From contig CAZAER010000005.1 in assembly GCA_964484195.1 (NCBI GenBank), positions 124,001 through 188,000 of the forward strand: a stretch of DNA of 64,000 nt, in the 5' to 3' direction. This document shows positions 34,329-44,090 of this stretch, piece by piece; the first letter of the stretch is position 1; each line of letters starts with the position of its first letter. The notes beneath the pieces were generated by a model. The model did no database searches, was not told where the DNA came from, and worked only from the letters and a program-made list of their open reading frames with translations. Origin of the DNA: JALHOP01 sp964484195. Lineage in GTDB: Bacteria > Myxococcota > XYA12-FULL-58-9 > JALHOP01. A program made the position numbers and the translations under genes.

Positions 34329-34955
34329 TCAGGTCGCGCTCGTCAACCCCGCGCGCATCGAGACGCGTCGAGGCGCCATACCCGCGAGCTCGGCGGCCGC
34401 CAGACGCTCGTCGTGGGTGACGTGCACCAAGGTGAAGCGGCGGGCGCGATACTGGGTCTCGAGCACGCTCACCGCGGCCGCGCGGCTCGCGTCATCGAGG
34501 GAGGCGAAGGGCTCATCGAGCAACAAGAGATCGGGCTCGGTGGCGAGTGCCCTGGCCAAGGCGACACGACTCTGCTCGCCGCGCGAGAGGGTCGGTGGGC
34601 GCCGCTCGAGGAGATGGTCGATACCGCAAGCGCCGGCGATGGCGGTCGCGTCGAAGTTCTTGCCGCGCGCGTACGCGACGTTATCGCGGACAGTGAGATG
34701 TCCGAAGAGCCCCAGCGACTGCGGTACCCACGCGCAACGCCGCTCGTGTGTCGGTACGCTCGCGACATCGATGCCACGGAGCAGCACTCGGCCAGCGCCG
34801 AGCCGGCGTAAGCCGACGATGGTCTCGAGGAGCACGCTCTTGCCGGCGCCCGACGGCCCGGTGAGCAGTACGTGCTCGCCGGCCGCGACCTCGAGGTCGA
34901 TGGGGCCGAGAGAAAAGTCGCCGGCTGTCACACGCAGACTTTCGAGGCGGATCAT
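34329..34955 (-). CDS. molybdate/tungstate-type ABC importer ATPase
   Basis: A 208-residue ATPase with Walker A GPSGAGKSV, Q-loop VPQSLGLFGHLTVRDNV, signature LSRGEQSRVALARAL, Walker B LLLLDEPFASLD and switch VTHDE. It is short and lacks the C-terminal TOBE/MOP domain found in ModC, so metal sensing would have to be elsewhere. The ATG at 34955 overlaps the permease stop (ATGA), and the permease gene overlaps the binding-protein gene likewise, so three components are made together. Assignment to oxyanion import rests mainly on the binding protein. Confidence 0.88.
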   Translation of the reverse strand: MIRLESLRVTAGDFSLGPIDLEVAAGEHVLLTGPSGAGKSVLLETIVGLRRLGAGRVLLRGIDVASVPTHERRCAWVPQSLGLFGHLTVRDNVAYARGKNFDATAIAGACGIDHLLERRPPTLSRGEQSRVALARALATEPDLLLLDEPFASLDDASRAAAVSVLETQYRARRFTLVHVTHDERLAAAELAGMAPRRVSMRAGLTSAT

Positions 34956-35734
34956 CGCTCGAGCTCCTGCACCCGCGTCTCGCCGCGCGACAGCCATCGC
35001 AGCGCCAGGAACACCGCGAGACAGGTGAGCATGAGCAAGCTCGCTGGAGCGAGAGCCGCGCTCATGCCGTGTGAGCTGAAGCGGTCCCAGATGAGCACGG
35101 GAGCGGTACGGGGGTAGTACGCGAAGACGACCACCGAGCCGAACTCACTGACGGCGCGCGCCCAGGCGAGCACCGAACCAGCGCGGATCTGCGGCCATGC
35201 GAGCGGGAGCTCGACCGTCACGAAGCGCCGCCATGGCGGAGCGCCCAGAGTAGCCGCCACGTTCACCGTGGCGAGCGGCACGGCGCGAAACCCCTCCAGC
35301 GCCGCTTTGACGACGAAGGGTGCGGACACGACGAGCATGCAGAGGACGATGCCGGGCGCCGCGGATGCGACCGCGATGCCGAATCTGTCCTCGAGAGCCG
35401 CTCCGAGCAGGCGACCTCGCGCCAAGACCAACAGGAGACCGAGCCCGATGACCGGATGCGGAACGACCACTGGCAGGTCGAGTAAAGCCTCGAGGACGGC
35501 GCGGCCGGGCACCAAACGGCGAGCCAGCACGTAGCCGGCGGCGGTGCCCGCCACCATCGCCATCGCGGTTGCGATAGCGGCGCATGTCAGACTCGTCGCC
35601 AGCGCCAGCAGCACGTCGGTGTCGGTCGCAGCGGTCACCACATCGAGCGGTGAAGCACCGACGAGCAGCGCCGCCAGCGGCGTCAACGTGAGCAGCGCCA
35701 GAGTCGCGGCGACCAGGACGAACGCACGGTTCAC
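34952..35734 (-). CDS. ABC importer permease (ModB/WtpB type)
   Basis: A 260-residue inner-membrane protein with about six hydrophobic segments. It has the cytoplasmic EAA-type loop expected of binding-protein-dependent permeases (GFRAVPLATVNVAATLGAPP, then WRRFVTVELPLAWPQI) and the ARAVSEFGSVV motif typical of molybdate, tungstate and sulfate permeases. It forms the channel for the ATPase and binding protein encoded on either side, with 4-base ATGA overlaps at both ends. Confidence 0.9.
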   Translation of the reverse strand: MNRAFVLVAATLALLTLTPLAALLVGASPLDVVTAATDTDVLLALATSLTCAAIATAMAMVAGTAAGYVLARRLVPGRAVLEALLDLPVVVPHPVIGLGLLLVLARGRLLGAALEDRFGIAVASAAPGIVLCMLVVSAPFVVKAALEGFRAVPLATVNVAATLGAPPWRRFVTVELPLAWPQIRAGSVLAWARAVSEFGSVVVFAYYPRTAPVLIWDRFSSHGMSAALAPASLLMLTCLAVFLALRWLSRGETRVQELER

Positions 35735-36603
35735 CGCGTCTCGCCTTCCACGATCGGGGTATCGAGCATGGTGAGGAAGTGGCGCGCGGCGATACGCCGT
35801 CCGGTGTCGGAGAGGAGGAGCGCTACGAGATCGTCGCCCTGACTCGGGTGGCGGGCGCCGCGCGGGATGGCGGCGCCGTAGAACGTCGTCGTGCTGCCGT
35901 CGATCCGCGGGTCGAGCACGGCGTAGGCCAGGGCATACTGGCGAGCTTCGCTTTCGTAGACGAAGGCGACGTCGACGTCACCAGTCTCGAGCGGCGCAAT
36001 GAGCTTTGCCACGTCGGGTCGCATGAAACGTTTGGCGAGACGCGCCCGGATGCTCGCGCCGACGCGCAGACTCTCGTCAGTCACGAGCGCATCGTTGTCG
36101 TGCAGTGCGGCGAGCATACGGGCACCCACCGGTGCTTGGCCGGGGTCAGCGAAGCCGATGCGGATGTCGGGTGCGGAGACGACGAGCTGCCAAGGTTCCT
36201 CGGCGAGCCGCTTGCCGATGGCGCTGTCGCGGACGGCCGCCACGACCAGACGGTTGCCCGCGAACCGTGTCAGCTGCTCTGCGCGGCCCGGGACCATGAG
36301 CTCACGCATAAGGTCCGCATCGGCGGACACCACGAGGTCGGCGGCCCGACCTTCGACGGTGACCTTGCTGCACGCCGTTCGTGAGCTCGAGAGCTCGACC
36401 TCGAGATGGAAGCCTGGATGCCGCTCGGCGAAGACGGGAGCTAGGCCCTCGAGCGTCGGCCCCATCGAGGCAGCGGCGAAGACCGTGATCGGCTCCGACC
36501 CGCCGCGGCAGCTCCCAAAAAAAAGGAGCAAAAGCGCGACCGAGCAACGTCGCGCGTCGAGACATCGAAACCTGGGCGAGAAGAGACCAGTCACCGTCGC
36601 CAC
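35731..36603 (-). CDS. molybdate/tungstate-binding lipoprotein
   Basis: About 290 residues, with a signal sequence and lipobox (LLLLFFGSC). The mature start ITVFAAASMGPTLEGLAPVF is that of ModA/WtpA-type oxyanion-binding proteins. VEGRAADLVVSADADLM and the later ETGDVDVAFVYESEA fit the WtpA/TupA side of the family (tungstate or molybdate). It captures the anion at the outer face of the inner membrane for the permease and ATPase. GTG at 36603 is the chosen start (GGGAG upstream); GTG 36645 and 36594 are alternatives. A run of eight T (coding strand) sits inside the lipobox-proximal codons, flanked by a GCTCC/GGAGC repeat. Confidence 0.85.
   Translation of the reverse strand: MATVTGLFSPRFRCLDARRCSVALLLLFFGSCRGGSEPITVFAAASMGPTLEGLAPVFAERHPGFHLEVELSSSRTACSKVTVEGRAADLVVSADADLMRELMVPGRAEQLTRFAGNRLVVAAVRDSAIGKRLAEEPWQLVVSAPDIRIGFADPGQAPVGARMLAALHDNDALVTDESLRVGASIRARLAKRFMRPDVAKLIAPLETGDVDVAFVYESEARQYALAYAVLDPRIDGSTTTFYGAAIPRGARHPSQGDDLVALLLSDTGRRIAARHFLTMLDTPIVEGETR
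36511..36529. repeat. homopolymer tract (A8) within an inverted repeat
   Basis: The + strand reads GCTCC, C, eight A, then GGAGC. The A8 is at 36517-36524 and the arms at 36511-36515 and 36525-36529. On the coding (minus) strand this is a T8 run in the codons for Leu-Phe-Phe just before the lipobox Gly-Ser-Cys of the oxyanion-binding protein. A change of one T would shift the frame of the gene. Homopolymers this long are rare in this GC-rich window. Confidence 0.6.
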
Positions 36604-36635
36604 CCATAGGAGCTTTCTCCCATTTGGTGAAGACC

Positions 36636-39600
36636 CTACGGGCACTCGCCGAGGACGTCGGCACCGGCGTCGCCGTCGACGAGCACCCGCGTCTCGCCAT
36701 CGATGTCGCGGAGGTTCACCACGTCGAGGTCGTCGATGTGCGTGACCAGGCGAGCTTGTGGCCCGTTGGGGTTACCGTGGATCGCATCCGAGCAATAGAG
36801 CGGCGGCGCCGGGTGGTTGCCGAGCGCGGTCTCCGCGACCATCGCGTTGATGCCGTCTTCGTCGAGAGCGTCGTAACCTTGCGGCGACACCAGTGCATCG
36901 TCCTCGGTGTTTTCGAAGCGCACCAAGAGCCCCGACCCGACGCCGAGGCTGTCGACCCCATAGATGTTGTCCACTACAGCGGTTACACCGAGCTCGCTGG
37001 TGAGCGCGTGCTCGACCGCGAAGGGAATGGCGTCGAGGTCGCCGCCGCCGAAGCTCTGATCGGGAACGCTGAAGCCGTTCGCGAGCAGGCGCACCGGATC
37101 GGCAGGTGTGACGTGCATCAGGTAGAAGCCGGTCGCGAAGTTGCCGGCACAACCCGCCGCCGTGCAGGTGGCGGCGCGAACGTTGTTGAAAGCGATCGTC
37201 GCCGCGGTCCTGAAGGCGATGACGCCGATGTTGGCCGCGCTCTGCTTCAAGTGGATGACGTTGTTATCGATCACGGTCACGTTGCCGGCGCTTTGGGAGC
37301 TGGACCCGAATTTCCCCGAGAGGCGAACACCGACGGCCAAGGTGCTGGGGGCATCGACGATGATGATGTTGCGCGTCACGCGGAGGCCGAGCGAGCCGAG
37401 CGTCGATGCAATCCGGGAGCCGTCTTGGACACCGATGAGGCGCACGGCGGAAGTCGGTGTCGCGTCTTCGACGCGGATCGACGAGTCGGCGAGGGTCACG
37501 TTACGCGTGAGGAGCGTGACCACACCAGCCATGGTGGGAACCGACTCGTTTTCGCTGGTGCCGAGCTGACAAGCCACCGTGTTGTTCGCGACCTGCGCGC
37601 CGCCGGTTCCGAAAAGCCCGAGGCAAGCGCGCAGCGGCACGGTCCCCGTGTTGTTGACCGAGAGGTCGCCGGTGAAGCTCATGTTGGTGACGGCGAGCAG
37701 CGTCGAGCCGTAGTGCTCGCCACCCAAGCCCGTGGCGATGTCGTCATTGGTGAGATTCATCTGGCCGTCGAGTAGGGCACCGACGATCCAGGTCGCGGCT
37801 AGGCCGACGAGGCTCACGGAGCCCCCCTTGATGGCGACGTTGGTGGTGCGGGTGAGGCGCACACCTGCGAGACGTCCGACGCTCCAACCATTCACTGGTC
37901 TGGCGCCGGCAGCGGGCACCAAGGTGACCATGACATTCTCGACCGTCGTGCCGCGTGAGTCGCGCAGGATGACTCCTGCCGCTTCGCCGACGAAGTGGCT
38001 CGCCACCTTGACCGTGATGACCGCATTGCCGAGCGAGGCGCGATACGAGCCGAGACCGACGAGCGCGTTGGTGATGTCGGGTTGGGGATTCTCGTAACCG
38101 TCGCTCCATCCCGAGCCGACGGCGGTCGGAGCACCGGCGTTCGAGGTGACTGTGACGTCGATGTCGACGCCTTCGCAGGTCATCCCGTCGATGTCCTCAC
38201 TTGGGTCGCCGAGGTTCATGGTCAGCAAGCCGTGCGCCTGTCGCCCGGAGACCGTGATGCTCGAGCGTTGCCCGAGGGTCGGCGCTTGGAGTGCTACGTG
38301 CCGGGTGCCCAGCGCCGCGATGCCGACCGCAAGCCGCGCCTTCGCAACATCGATGCTGGTGCCGACGAGCGTCAGGCTCTCGGAGGATCCACAGGTCGCG
38401 CCGGTGTCCGGCGTGCAGACGCCGAGGTCCAGGGTGCTGGCGTTTCCGTCCGTCACACCGTAAGCGACCGAGCTGGGAGAGCGGGCCTGGTCGAGCGTTT
38501 CGGCGTCGCCGCTGACCGTGATGGTCGAGCCCTGGATCCGCACGTTGCCGGCGCGAACAAGGCGGATGCCGCTCACGGCATGCGCGGCTTCGAGGATCGT
38601 GGTCGCAGAGAGCACCGCGTCGATCCCGTCGGTGAGCATCACCCCTACGGACGCGAGCCCGCTCTCCGCCCCGCGGACCGTCACCGCGTTGGTCGAAAAC
38701 AGCGGCCTTACACTGCCGTCCGCGCCGCTCGCTCGTACGCTATAGTAGACGGCGTCCACGGCGCCGGTGTTGGCCGGATCGAGCGTCGGGCTCGAGCCCA
38801 ATTCCACGTTCACGAGCGTGACACTGGTCGCGGTCGCATCGACGAGCGCACACTCGCCGAGGCAAGGAGCTACTCTGAAGATGGCGAGGTTAGCCAAGGT
38901 CACCGTGTCGGCGGGCGAGGGCGCCGCGATAGCGATGCGCGGATCGCTCGCTTGAGGGGTCGGGGCGGCCAGTGCGAGCTCGCTGCGCGCGCTCGTGGCG
39001 GGTGCGTTCCAAGTGGTGCCCACTCGGCTATAACCTCCGCGTAGCGTGACCGTACGGTCGACGAGCAGGTCCTGATTGAGCGTGTGCAGCGGTCCGGTAG
39101 CGATGCTGACTTCGGCGAGCTGATAGTCCGCTGCTGCGAGCAAGGCCGGGCGGATGCCGCAGAAGGGCACCTCTGGGGTGCCTTGGGCTGCGTCGCTCGC
39201 GGCGTCGTACGCGGCCACGCAGGGGAGGGCCGCCGAGACGTACGCACCGACGTCGCGAATGACGAGCTGGGCCGATGCCGTGCCTTCGTCGCTACCGTCA
39301 CTCACCGTGAGCGTGACACTGCAATCGTCGCCGGCGGCGAGGTTTGCGAGTCGCAGCTCGATCGTATCGGTCGCGCCGACGACGCTCCCGGCGCAGTCCG
39401 TTGCGACGGACCACGCATAGGTCAGGGGGTCGAGGTCGGCATCGGTAGAATCAGCAGCGCTGATGAGCACCGCCGTGCGCGCACCGACGCGTAGATTGCC
39501 GCGATCGTCGACGCCGCGGATGCGCGCGACCGGCGCTTCGTTGGCGAGACAAGCGTCGTTCGCGCAGGTGTCACCAGCTCGAAAGAGGCAGCCGGCGGCC

Positions 39601-39641
39601 ATGGCGCAAGCCACCGCGAAGAGACAACGAATGAACCGCAC
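36636..39641 (-). CDS. large lipoprotein, PKD-like domain plus beta-helix-like region
   Basis: A 1001-residue lipoprotein (MRFIRCLFAVACAMAAGC). Residues about 37-128 form a PKD/Ig-like domain (VLISAADSTDADLDPLTYAW, LTVSDGSDEG). From about 170 to 950 the sequence shows short strands with Asn, Val and Ser/Thr at turns (NVRIQGSTITVSG, NVAIKGGSVSLVG, RNIIIVDAPSTLAVGV). That pattern suggests a long right-handed parallel beta-helix, as in pectate-lyase-like and surface proteins. No catalytic signature is evident. It is likely exposed on the outer membrane or in the periplasm. It ends about 30 bases before the start of the molybdate/tungstate-binding gene and reads in the same direction. Confidence 0.75.
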   Translation of the reverse strand: MRFIRCLFAVACAMAAGCLFRAGDTCANDACLANEAPVARIRGVDDRGNLRVGARTAVLISAADSTDADLDPLTYAWSVATDCAGSVVGATDTIELRLANLAAGDDCSVTLTVSDGSDEGTASAQLVIRDVGAYVSAALPCVAAYDAASDAAQGTPEVPFCGIRPALLAAADYQLAEVSIATGPLHTLNQDLLVDRTVTLRGGYSRVGTTWNAPATSARSELALAAPTPQASDPRIAIAAPSPADTVTLANLAIFRVAPCLGECALVDATATSVTLVNVELGSSPTLDPANTGAVDAVYYSVRASGADGSVRPLFSTNAVTVRGAESGLASVGVMLTDGIDAVLSATTILEAAHAVSGIRLVRAGNVRIQGSTITVSGDAETLDQARSPSSVAYGVTDGNASTLDLGVCTPDTGATCGSSESLTLVGTSIDVAKARLAVGIAALGTRHVALQAPTLGQRSSITVSGRQAHGLLTMNLGDPSEDIDGMTCEGVDIDVTVTSNAGAPTAVGSGWSDGYENPQPDITNALVGLGSYRASLGNAVITVKVASHFVGEAAGVILRDSRGTTVENVMVTLVPAAGARPVNGWSVGRLAGVRLTRTTNVAIKGGSVSLVGLAATWIVGALLDGQMNLTNDDIATGLGGEHYGSTLLAVTNMSFTGDLSVNNTGTVPLRACLGLFGTGGAQVANNTVACQLGTSENESVPTMAGVVTLLTRNVTLADSSIRVEDATPTSAVRLIGVQDGSRIASTLGSLGLRVTRNIIIVDAPSTLAVGVRLSGKFGSSSQSAGNVTVIDNNVIHLKQSAANIGVIAFRTAATIAFNNVRAATCTAAGCAGNFATGFYLMHVTPADPVRLLANGFSVPDQSFGGGDLDAIPFAVEHALTSELGVTAVVDNIYGVDSLGVGSGLLVRFENTEDDALVSPQGYDALDEDGINAMVAETALGNHPAPPLYCSDAIHGNPNGPQARLVTHIDDLDVVNLRDIDGETRVLVDGDAGADVLGECP

Positions 39642-39718
39642 CCATCAAACGGTGCCCGACGGAAAGGTCGTTCGCCACCCGCATCGAAGCTCGATGTGGG
39701 TGGCGGTGTGCACGTACG

Positions 39719-41191
<1,473 letters not shown>

Positions 41192-41293
41192 ATCGCTGCC
41201 GTGTTGTCACATTGCCTATCGGCACGATTTTTCGGGTGTTGTGTGGGGGGCGAAATAATTGGTGGATCTGCTGGCACATCAACAATCAACAAC

Positions 41294-41332
41294 ATGCCGC
41301 GGAGGGTAACTTCCGTGCTATTTGTCTTCTGA
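41294..41332 (+). CDS. possible 12-codon leader ORF
   Basis: ATG at 41294 opens a 12-codon ORF (MPRRVTSVLFVF) that stops with TGA directly before the ATG of the next gene at 41333. The main gene has no good ribosome binding site of its own: the GGAGG in this stretch lies inside the leader, 32 bases upstream of the main ATG. Reinitiation or coupled translation is therefore possible. It may also be chance. Confidence 0.25.
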   Translation: MPRRVTSVLFVF

Positions 41333-42529
41333 ATGACGGTCTCCAGGGTATCTCCCGGGCAGCCCGAGGCGCCCGCATCGCCGCAGGTGGCAACGACCGC
41401 GGTGGCGCGTTCCGCCGGCCCCGCCATGCAAACCGGCAACATCGAAGCGGCGAGCATTCTGCGGCCGGGTTTGCCGCTAGCCCGCTACAGCGATCACACG
41501 TTCGATGTCTTGCACCGCCCCTTCTCGCCCGAGTCGACAACAGCGTTGCACGTGCTGCACGCGACGCTGGCCGGAGTCATGCCGGGCACCGTCCATGCGA
41601 ACCCGGTCCATCGCAACCGCTTGGGCGTGGCGGTGTACGACCTTGCTCATCGCTATGCCGACCTCGCGAAGTCGCTGGAGACGACCAGCCCCGAGGACGC
41701 GGCGTCCGCCACCGCCTTGCTGGTCGAGTCGGCGCAGGTCCTCGACGCCCTCGAAACGCCCCTGGCGCGCAACCTCATGGCGTTGCTTCTCGACAAGGCC
41801 GACCACGCGGTGCTGTCCGCCATGGCCAACAGGCCATCGGTCGCGACGCGAGCCGTGGGCATGCTCATCGAGCTCACGGCAGCCCGCTTCGCTCAGACCG
41901 GCAGTTGGTTCTACGCCGGCAGCGACGAGCGCTACGAGAGCCAGAGCCGTACGCGCGCCTACGAGAGCTTCGATGCCCCGCTCCATTGCGTGAGTGGCTA
42001 TCGGCGACACCCTGACTACCCGTTCGACGAGCTGCCCATCGCGGCGCTCGGGTTCTTGGGAACAGAGCACGGACCGAGCCTGCGCCAAGGGATCGTCGAC
42101 TTCCTGCTCAAGGCCGATAAAGGCCTAGACCTGCTCATCGCGCTCCACCAGGCGCACTTCATCACCGGCAAGCCGCCCGACCAAGCGCCACCGCCGATGG
42201 GCGCGCAAGGTGACCTCGAGCGCTTGCTCGTCGCGTTGGCCTGGTTCAAGCCCACCGACTGCCCCGGTTACTCAGCGGCGCTCGCGTTCACGCAGGTGGC
42301 CGCGATTTTCGATGCCGTGCTCGCAAAGGTCGAAACCCCGGCAATGCACCGGCTGGTTGCCGATTGCGCTCTGACTGCTCTCGACTTCTACGGCCATGGC
42401 AAGGCGCGCTCGCACGAAGCGGACGCCGCCGCCGACGAGCTCGTCGAGCGCTTGCGCCAGCGCGGGCCCGATCGCGAGACCAATGCGCAAATGGCCGCGC
42501 TACTCGACGCACGCACTCAGCTCGGCTGA
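41333..42529 (+). CDS. soluble protein of unknown function
   Basis: A 398-residue protein with a disordered Pro/Ala/Ser-rich start (about 1-45) and no signal peptide. The rest is mainly helical, for example LVESAQVLDALETPLARNLM and VGMLIELTAARFAQTG. I do not recognise a family and see no catalytic motif. It is divergent from the ClpX-like gene across a 141-base gap and tail-to-tail with the ArsR gene, with stops touching at 42529/42530. A 12-codon ORF ends immediately before its start. Confidence 0.55.
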   Translation: MTVSRVSPGQPEAPASPQVATTAVARSAGPAMQTGNIEAASILRPGLPLARYSDHTFDVLHRPFSPESTTALHVLHATLAGVMPGTVHANPVHRNRLGVAVYDLAHRYADLAKSLETTSPEDAASATALLVESAQVLDALETPLARNLMALLLDKADHAVLSAMANRPSVATRAVGMLIELTAARFAQTGSWFYAGSDERYESQSRTRAYESFDAPLHCVSGYRRHPDYPFDELPIAALGFLGTEHGPSLRQGIVDFLLKADKGLDLLIALHQAHFITGKPPDQAPPPMGAQGDLERLLVALAWFKPTDCPGYSAALAFTQVAAIFDAVLAKVETPAMHRLVADCALTALDFYGHGKARSHEADAAADELVERLRQRGPDRETNAQMAALLDARTQLG

Positions 42530-42874
42530 CTAGCGCTTCTTTTTGCCGACCTTGGCGCGCGCCTTTTTCTTCGGTGCTCCGTCGGTCGCGTCGCAAGCGC
42601 AGAAGGCCATGAGCTCTTGCATGGCGTCGTTCTGCAGGGCGCAGAATTTGTGCTGACCCTCTTGCTCGAGGCGGATGATCCCAGCGTTCGCGAGCACCTT
42701 CCAGTGGTGCGAGAGCAGGGCGATGCTGATGCCGAGCTTCTCGGCGAGCTCGATGCCGCACATGTCGCCGTTTTGGGCGAGCAAGTTGATGATCTGCACA
42801 CGGTTCGGATCGCCGAGCGCTTTGAACATTTTGGCTCGCCGGGTGTGGCGAGCTTTGTCATCTAGGGCGTTCAT
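42530..42874 (-). CDS. ArsR-family transcriptional repressor
   Basis: A 114-residue winged-helix protein of the ArsR/SmtB type: KALGDPNRVQIINLLAQNGD, then the helix-turn-helix ELAEKLGISIALLSHHWKVL and the wing LEQEGQHKFCAL. The C-terminus is Lys-rich. Cysteines are at 39 (DMCG), 78, 92 and 94 (FCACDA), so a thiol-based or metal-linked signal is possible, though the classical ELCVCD arsenic motif is lacking. It is divergent from an RND efflux operon with an imperfect 36-bp palindrome between, and most likely represses that operon and itself. Confidence 0.9.
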   Translation of the reverse strand: MNALDDKARHTRRAKMFKALGDPNRVQIINLLAQNGDMCGIELAEKLGISIALLSHHWKVLANAGIIRLEQEGQHKFCALQNDAMQELMAFCACDATDGAPKKKARAKVGKKKR

Positions 42875-42920
42875 GACCCCAGCAATATAGGCACGAAAAC
42901 GGCCCGCGGCACAGCCTCAC

Positions 42921-42956
42921 ACTCAAATGGTCAAATAGGTGCTTGACTGTTTGAGT
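42921..42956. promoter_or_regulatory. long inverted repeat, probable ArsR operator
   Basis: Two 14-bp arms, ACTCAAATGGTCAA (42921-42934) and TTGACTGTTTGAGT (42943-42956), are inverted with 12 of 14 positions paired around an 8-bp centre. The outer 7 bp (ACTCAAA/TTTGAGT) pair perfectly. The site lies 21 bp before the efflux adaptor start and 46 bp before the arsR start. TTGACT inside the right arm could be the -35 of the efflux promoter, so bound repressor would block it. Confidence 0.65.
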
Positions 42957-42977
42957 TGCCTTACCCATCTTCGGGGC

Positions 42978-44090
42978 ATGCGTTACCCCCTCATCGCAGC
43001 TCTCGCTCTCGTCTTCCTCCAGGCCTGTAAGTCGGCCGAAGCAGGCCCCGGTGGCGCCGCGGCCCCGCCAGCAACCCAGGTGAGCGCCGCTCGCCCCGTG
43101 GTCGGCGACGCCGTCGAATGGACCGAGCTCACGGGGCATACCGAAGCGGTCGCGACCGTCGAGCTACGGGCGCGCGTCTCTGGGTATCTGACCCGCGTTG
43201 GCTTCGTGGAAGGCGACGTCGTCGAAAAGGGTGCGCTGCTCTACGCGCTCGACTCCCGGCCCTACGAGGCCGACCTCGCGCGCGCGGAGGGTGAGCTCGC
43301 TCGCGCAAGCGCCAACGTCAGCTTCGCCGAGCGCGAAGCTGGCAGAGCCGAGCGTTTGATCGCGGCGCAAGCCATCGCCGAACGTGAGCGCGACAGCACC
43401 CAGAGCACCCTCGACCGGGAGCGCGCGGCCGCGAAGGTTGCCCAGGCGGCCGTCGCCTCGGCGCGTTTGAACATCGAGTACTCGCGTCTGACGGCGCCTA
43501 TTCGCGGGCGCATCGGCCGCACCTCGGTGACGCCCGGCAACCTCGTTCCCGCCAACGGCGCCGAAGCGCTCACCACCATCGTCAGCATCGATCCCATCTA
43601 CGTCTATGTCGACGTCGACGAGGCGCGGGCGCTCCAACTGTCCACGAAAGCGGATGGGTCCAAGGTGTCGGTGGGCATCGCCGACGAGGAGGGTTATCCC
43701 CATGAAGGCACCCTCGATTGGATCGACAACCACGCCCAAGCCGGGACTGGCACGGTGCGGGCCCGCGCCGTCATCGCCAATCCCGACGGCAAGCTGCGGC
43801 CGGGGATGTTCGCTCGGCTACGGCTGCCACGCGATAGGATCGAACGAGCGGTTCTGGTCGCTGACCGTGCTGTCGGCACCGACCAGGATCGCAAGTTCGT
43901 CTACGTCATCGAAGGTGACAAGGTCGCGTATCGCGCCGTGGATCTCGGCGGGAAATTCGAGGGCCTGCGCATCGTCCGCGACGGCCTCACCGCGTCCGAC
44001 CATGTCGTCGTCAGCGGACTGCAGCGCGTGCGTCCGGGCATGACCGTGGCGGCGCGTGAAGTCACCATGAATGAAGAGGCAGCCCAATGA
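42978..44090 (+). CDS. RND efflux periplasmic adaptor lipoprotein
   Basis: A 370-residue membrane-fusion protein (AcrA/MexA type). It starts MRYPLIAALALVFLQAC, a lipobox, so it is anchored to the inner membrane by lipid. Family parts are in order: the first lipoyl half ELRARVSGYLTRVGFVEGDVV, a helical hairpin of about 70 residues (LARAEGELARASANVSFAER), the second lipoyl half IEYSRLTAPIRGRIGRTSVTPG and a C-terminal barrel. It links the pump encoded next (ATGA overlap at 44087) to an outer-membrane channel, which is not encoded nearby. The ATG at 42978 follows the operator palindrome. Confidence 0.92.
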   Translation: MRYPLIAALALVFLQACKSAEAGPGGAAAPPATQVSAARPVVGDAVEWTELTGHTEAVATVELRARVSGYLTRVGFVEGDVVEKGALLYALDSRPYEADLARAEGELARASANVSFAEREAGRAERLIAAQAIAERERDSTQSTLDRERAAAKVAQAAVASARLNIEYSRLTAPIRGRIGRTSVTPGNLVPANGAEALTTIVSIDPIYVYVDVDEARALQLSTKADGSKVSVGIADEEGYPHEGTLDWIDNHAQAGTGTVRARAVIANPDGKLRPGMFARLRLPRDRIERAVLVADRAVGTDQDRKFVYVIEGDKVAYRAVDLGGKFEGLRIVRDGLTASDHVVVSGLQRVRPGMTVAAREVTMNEEAAQ

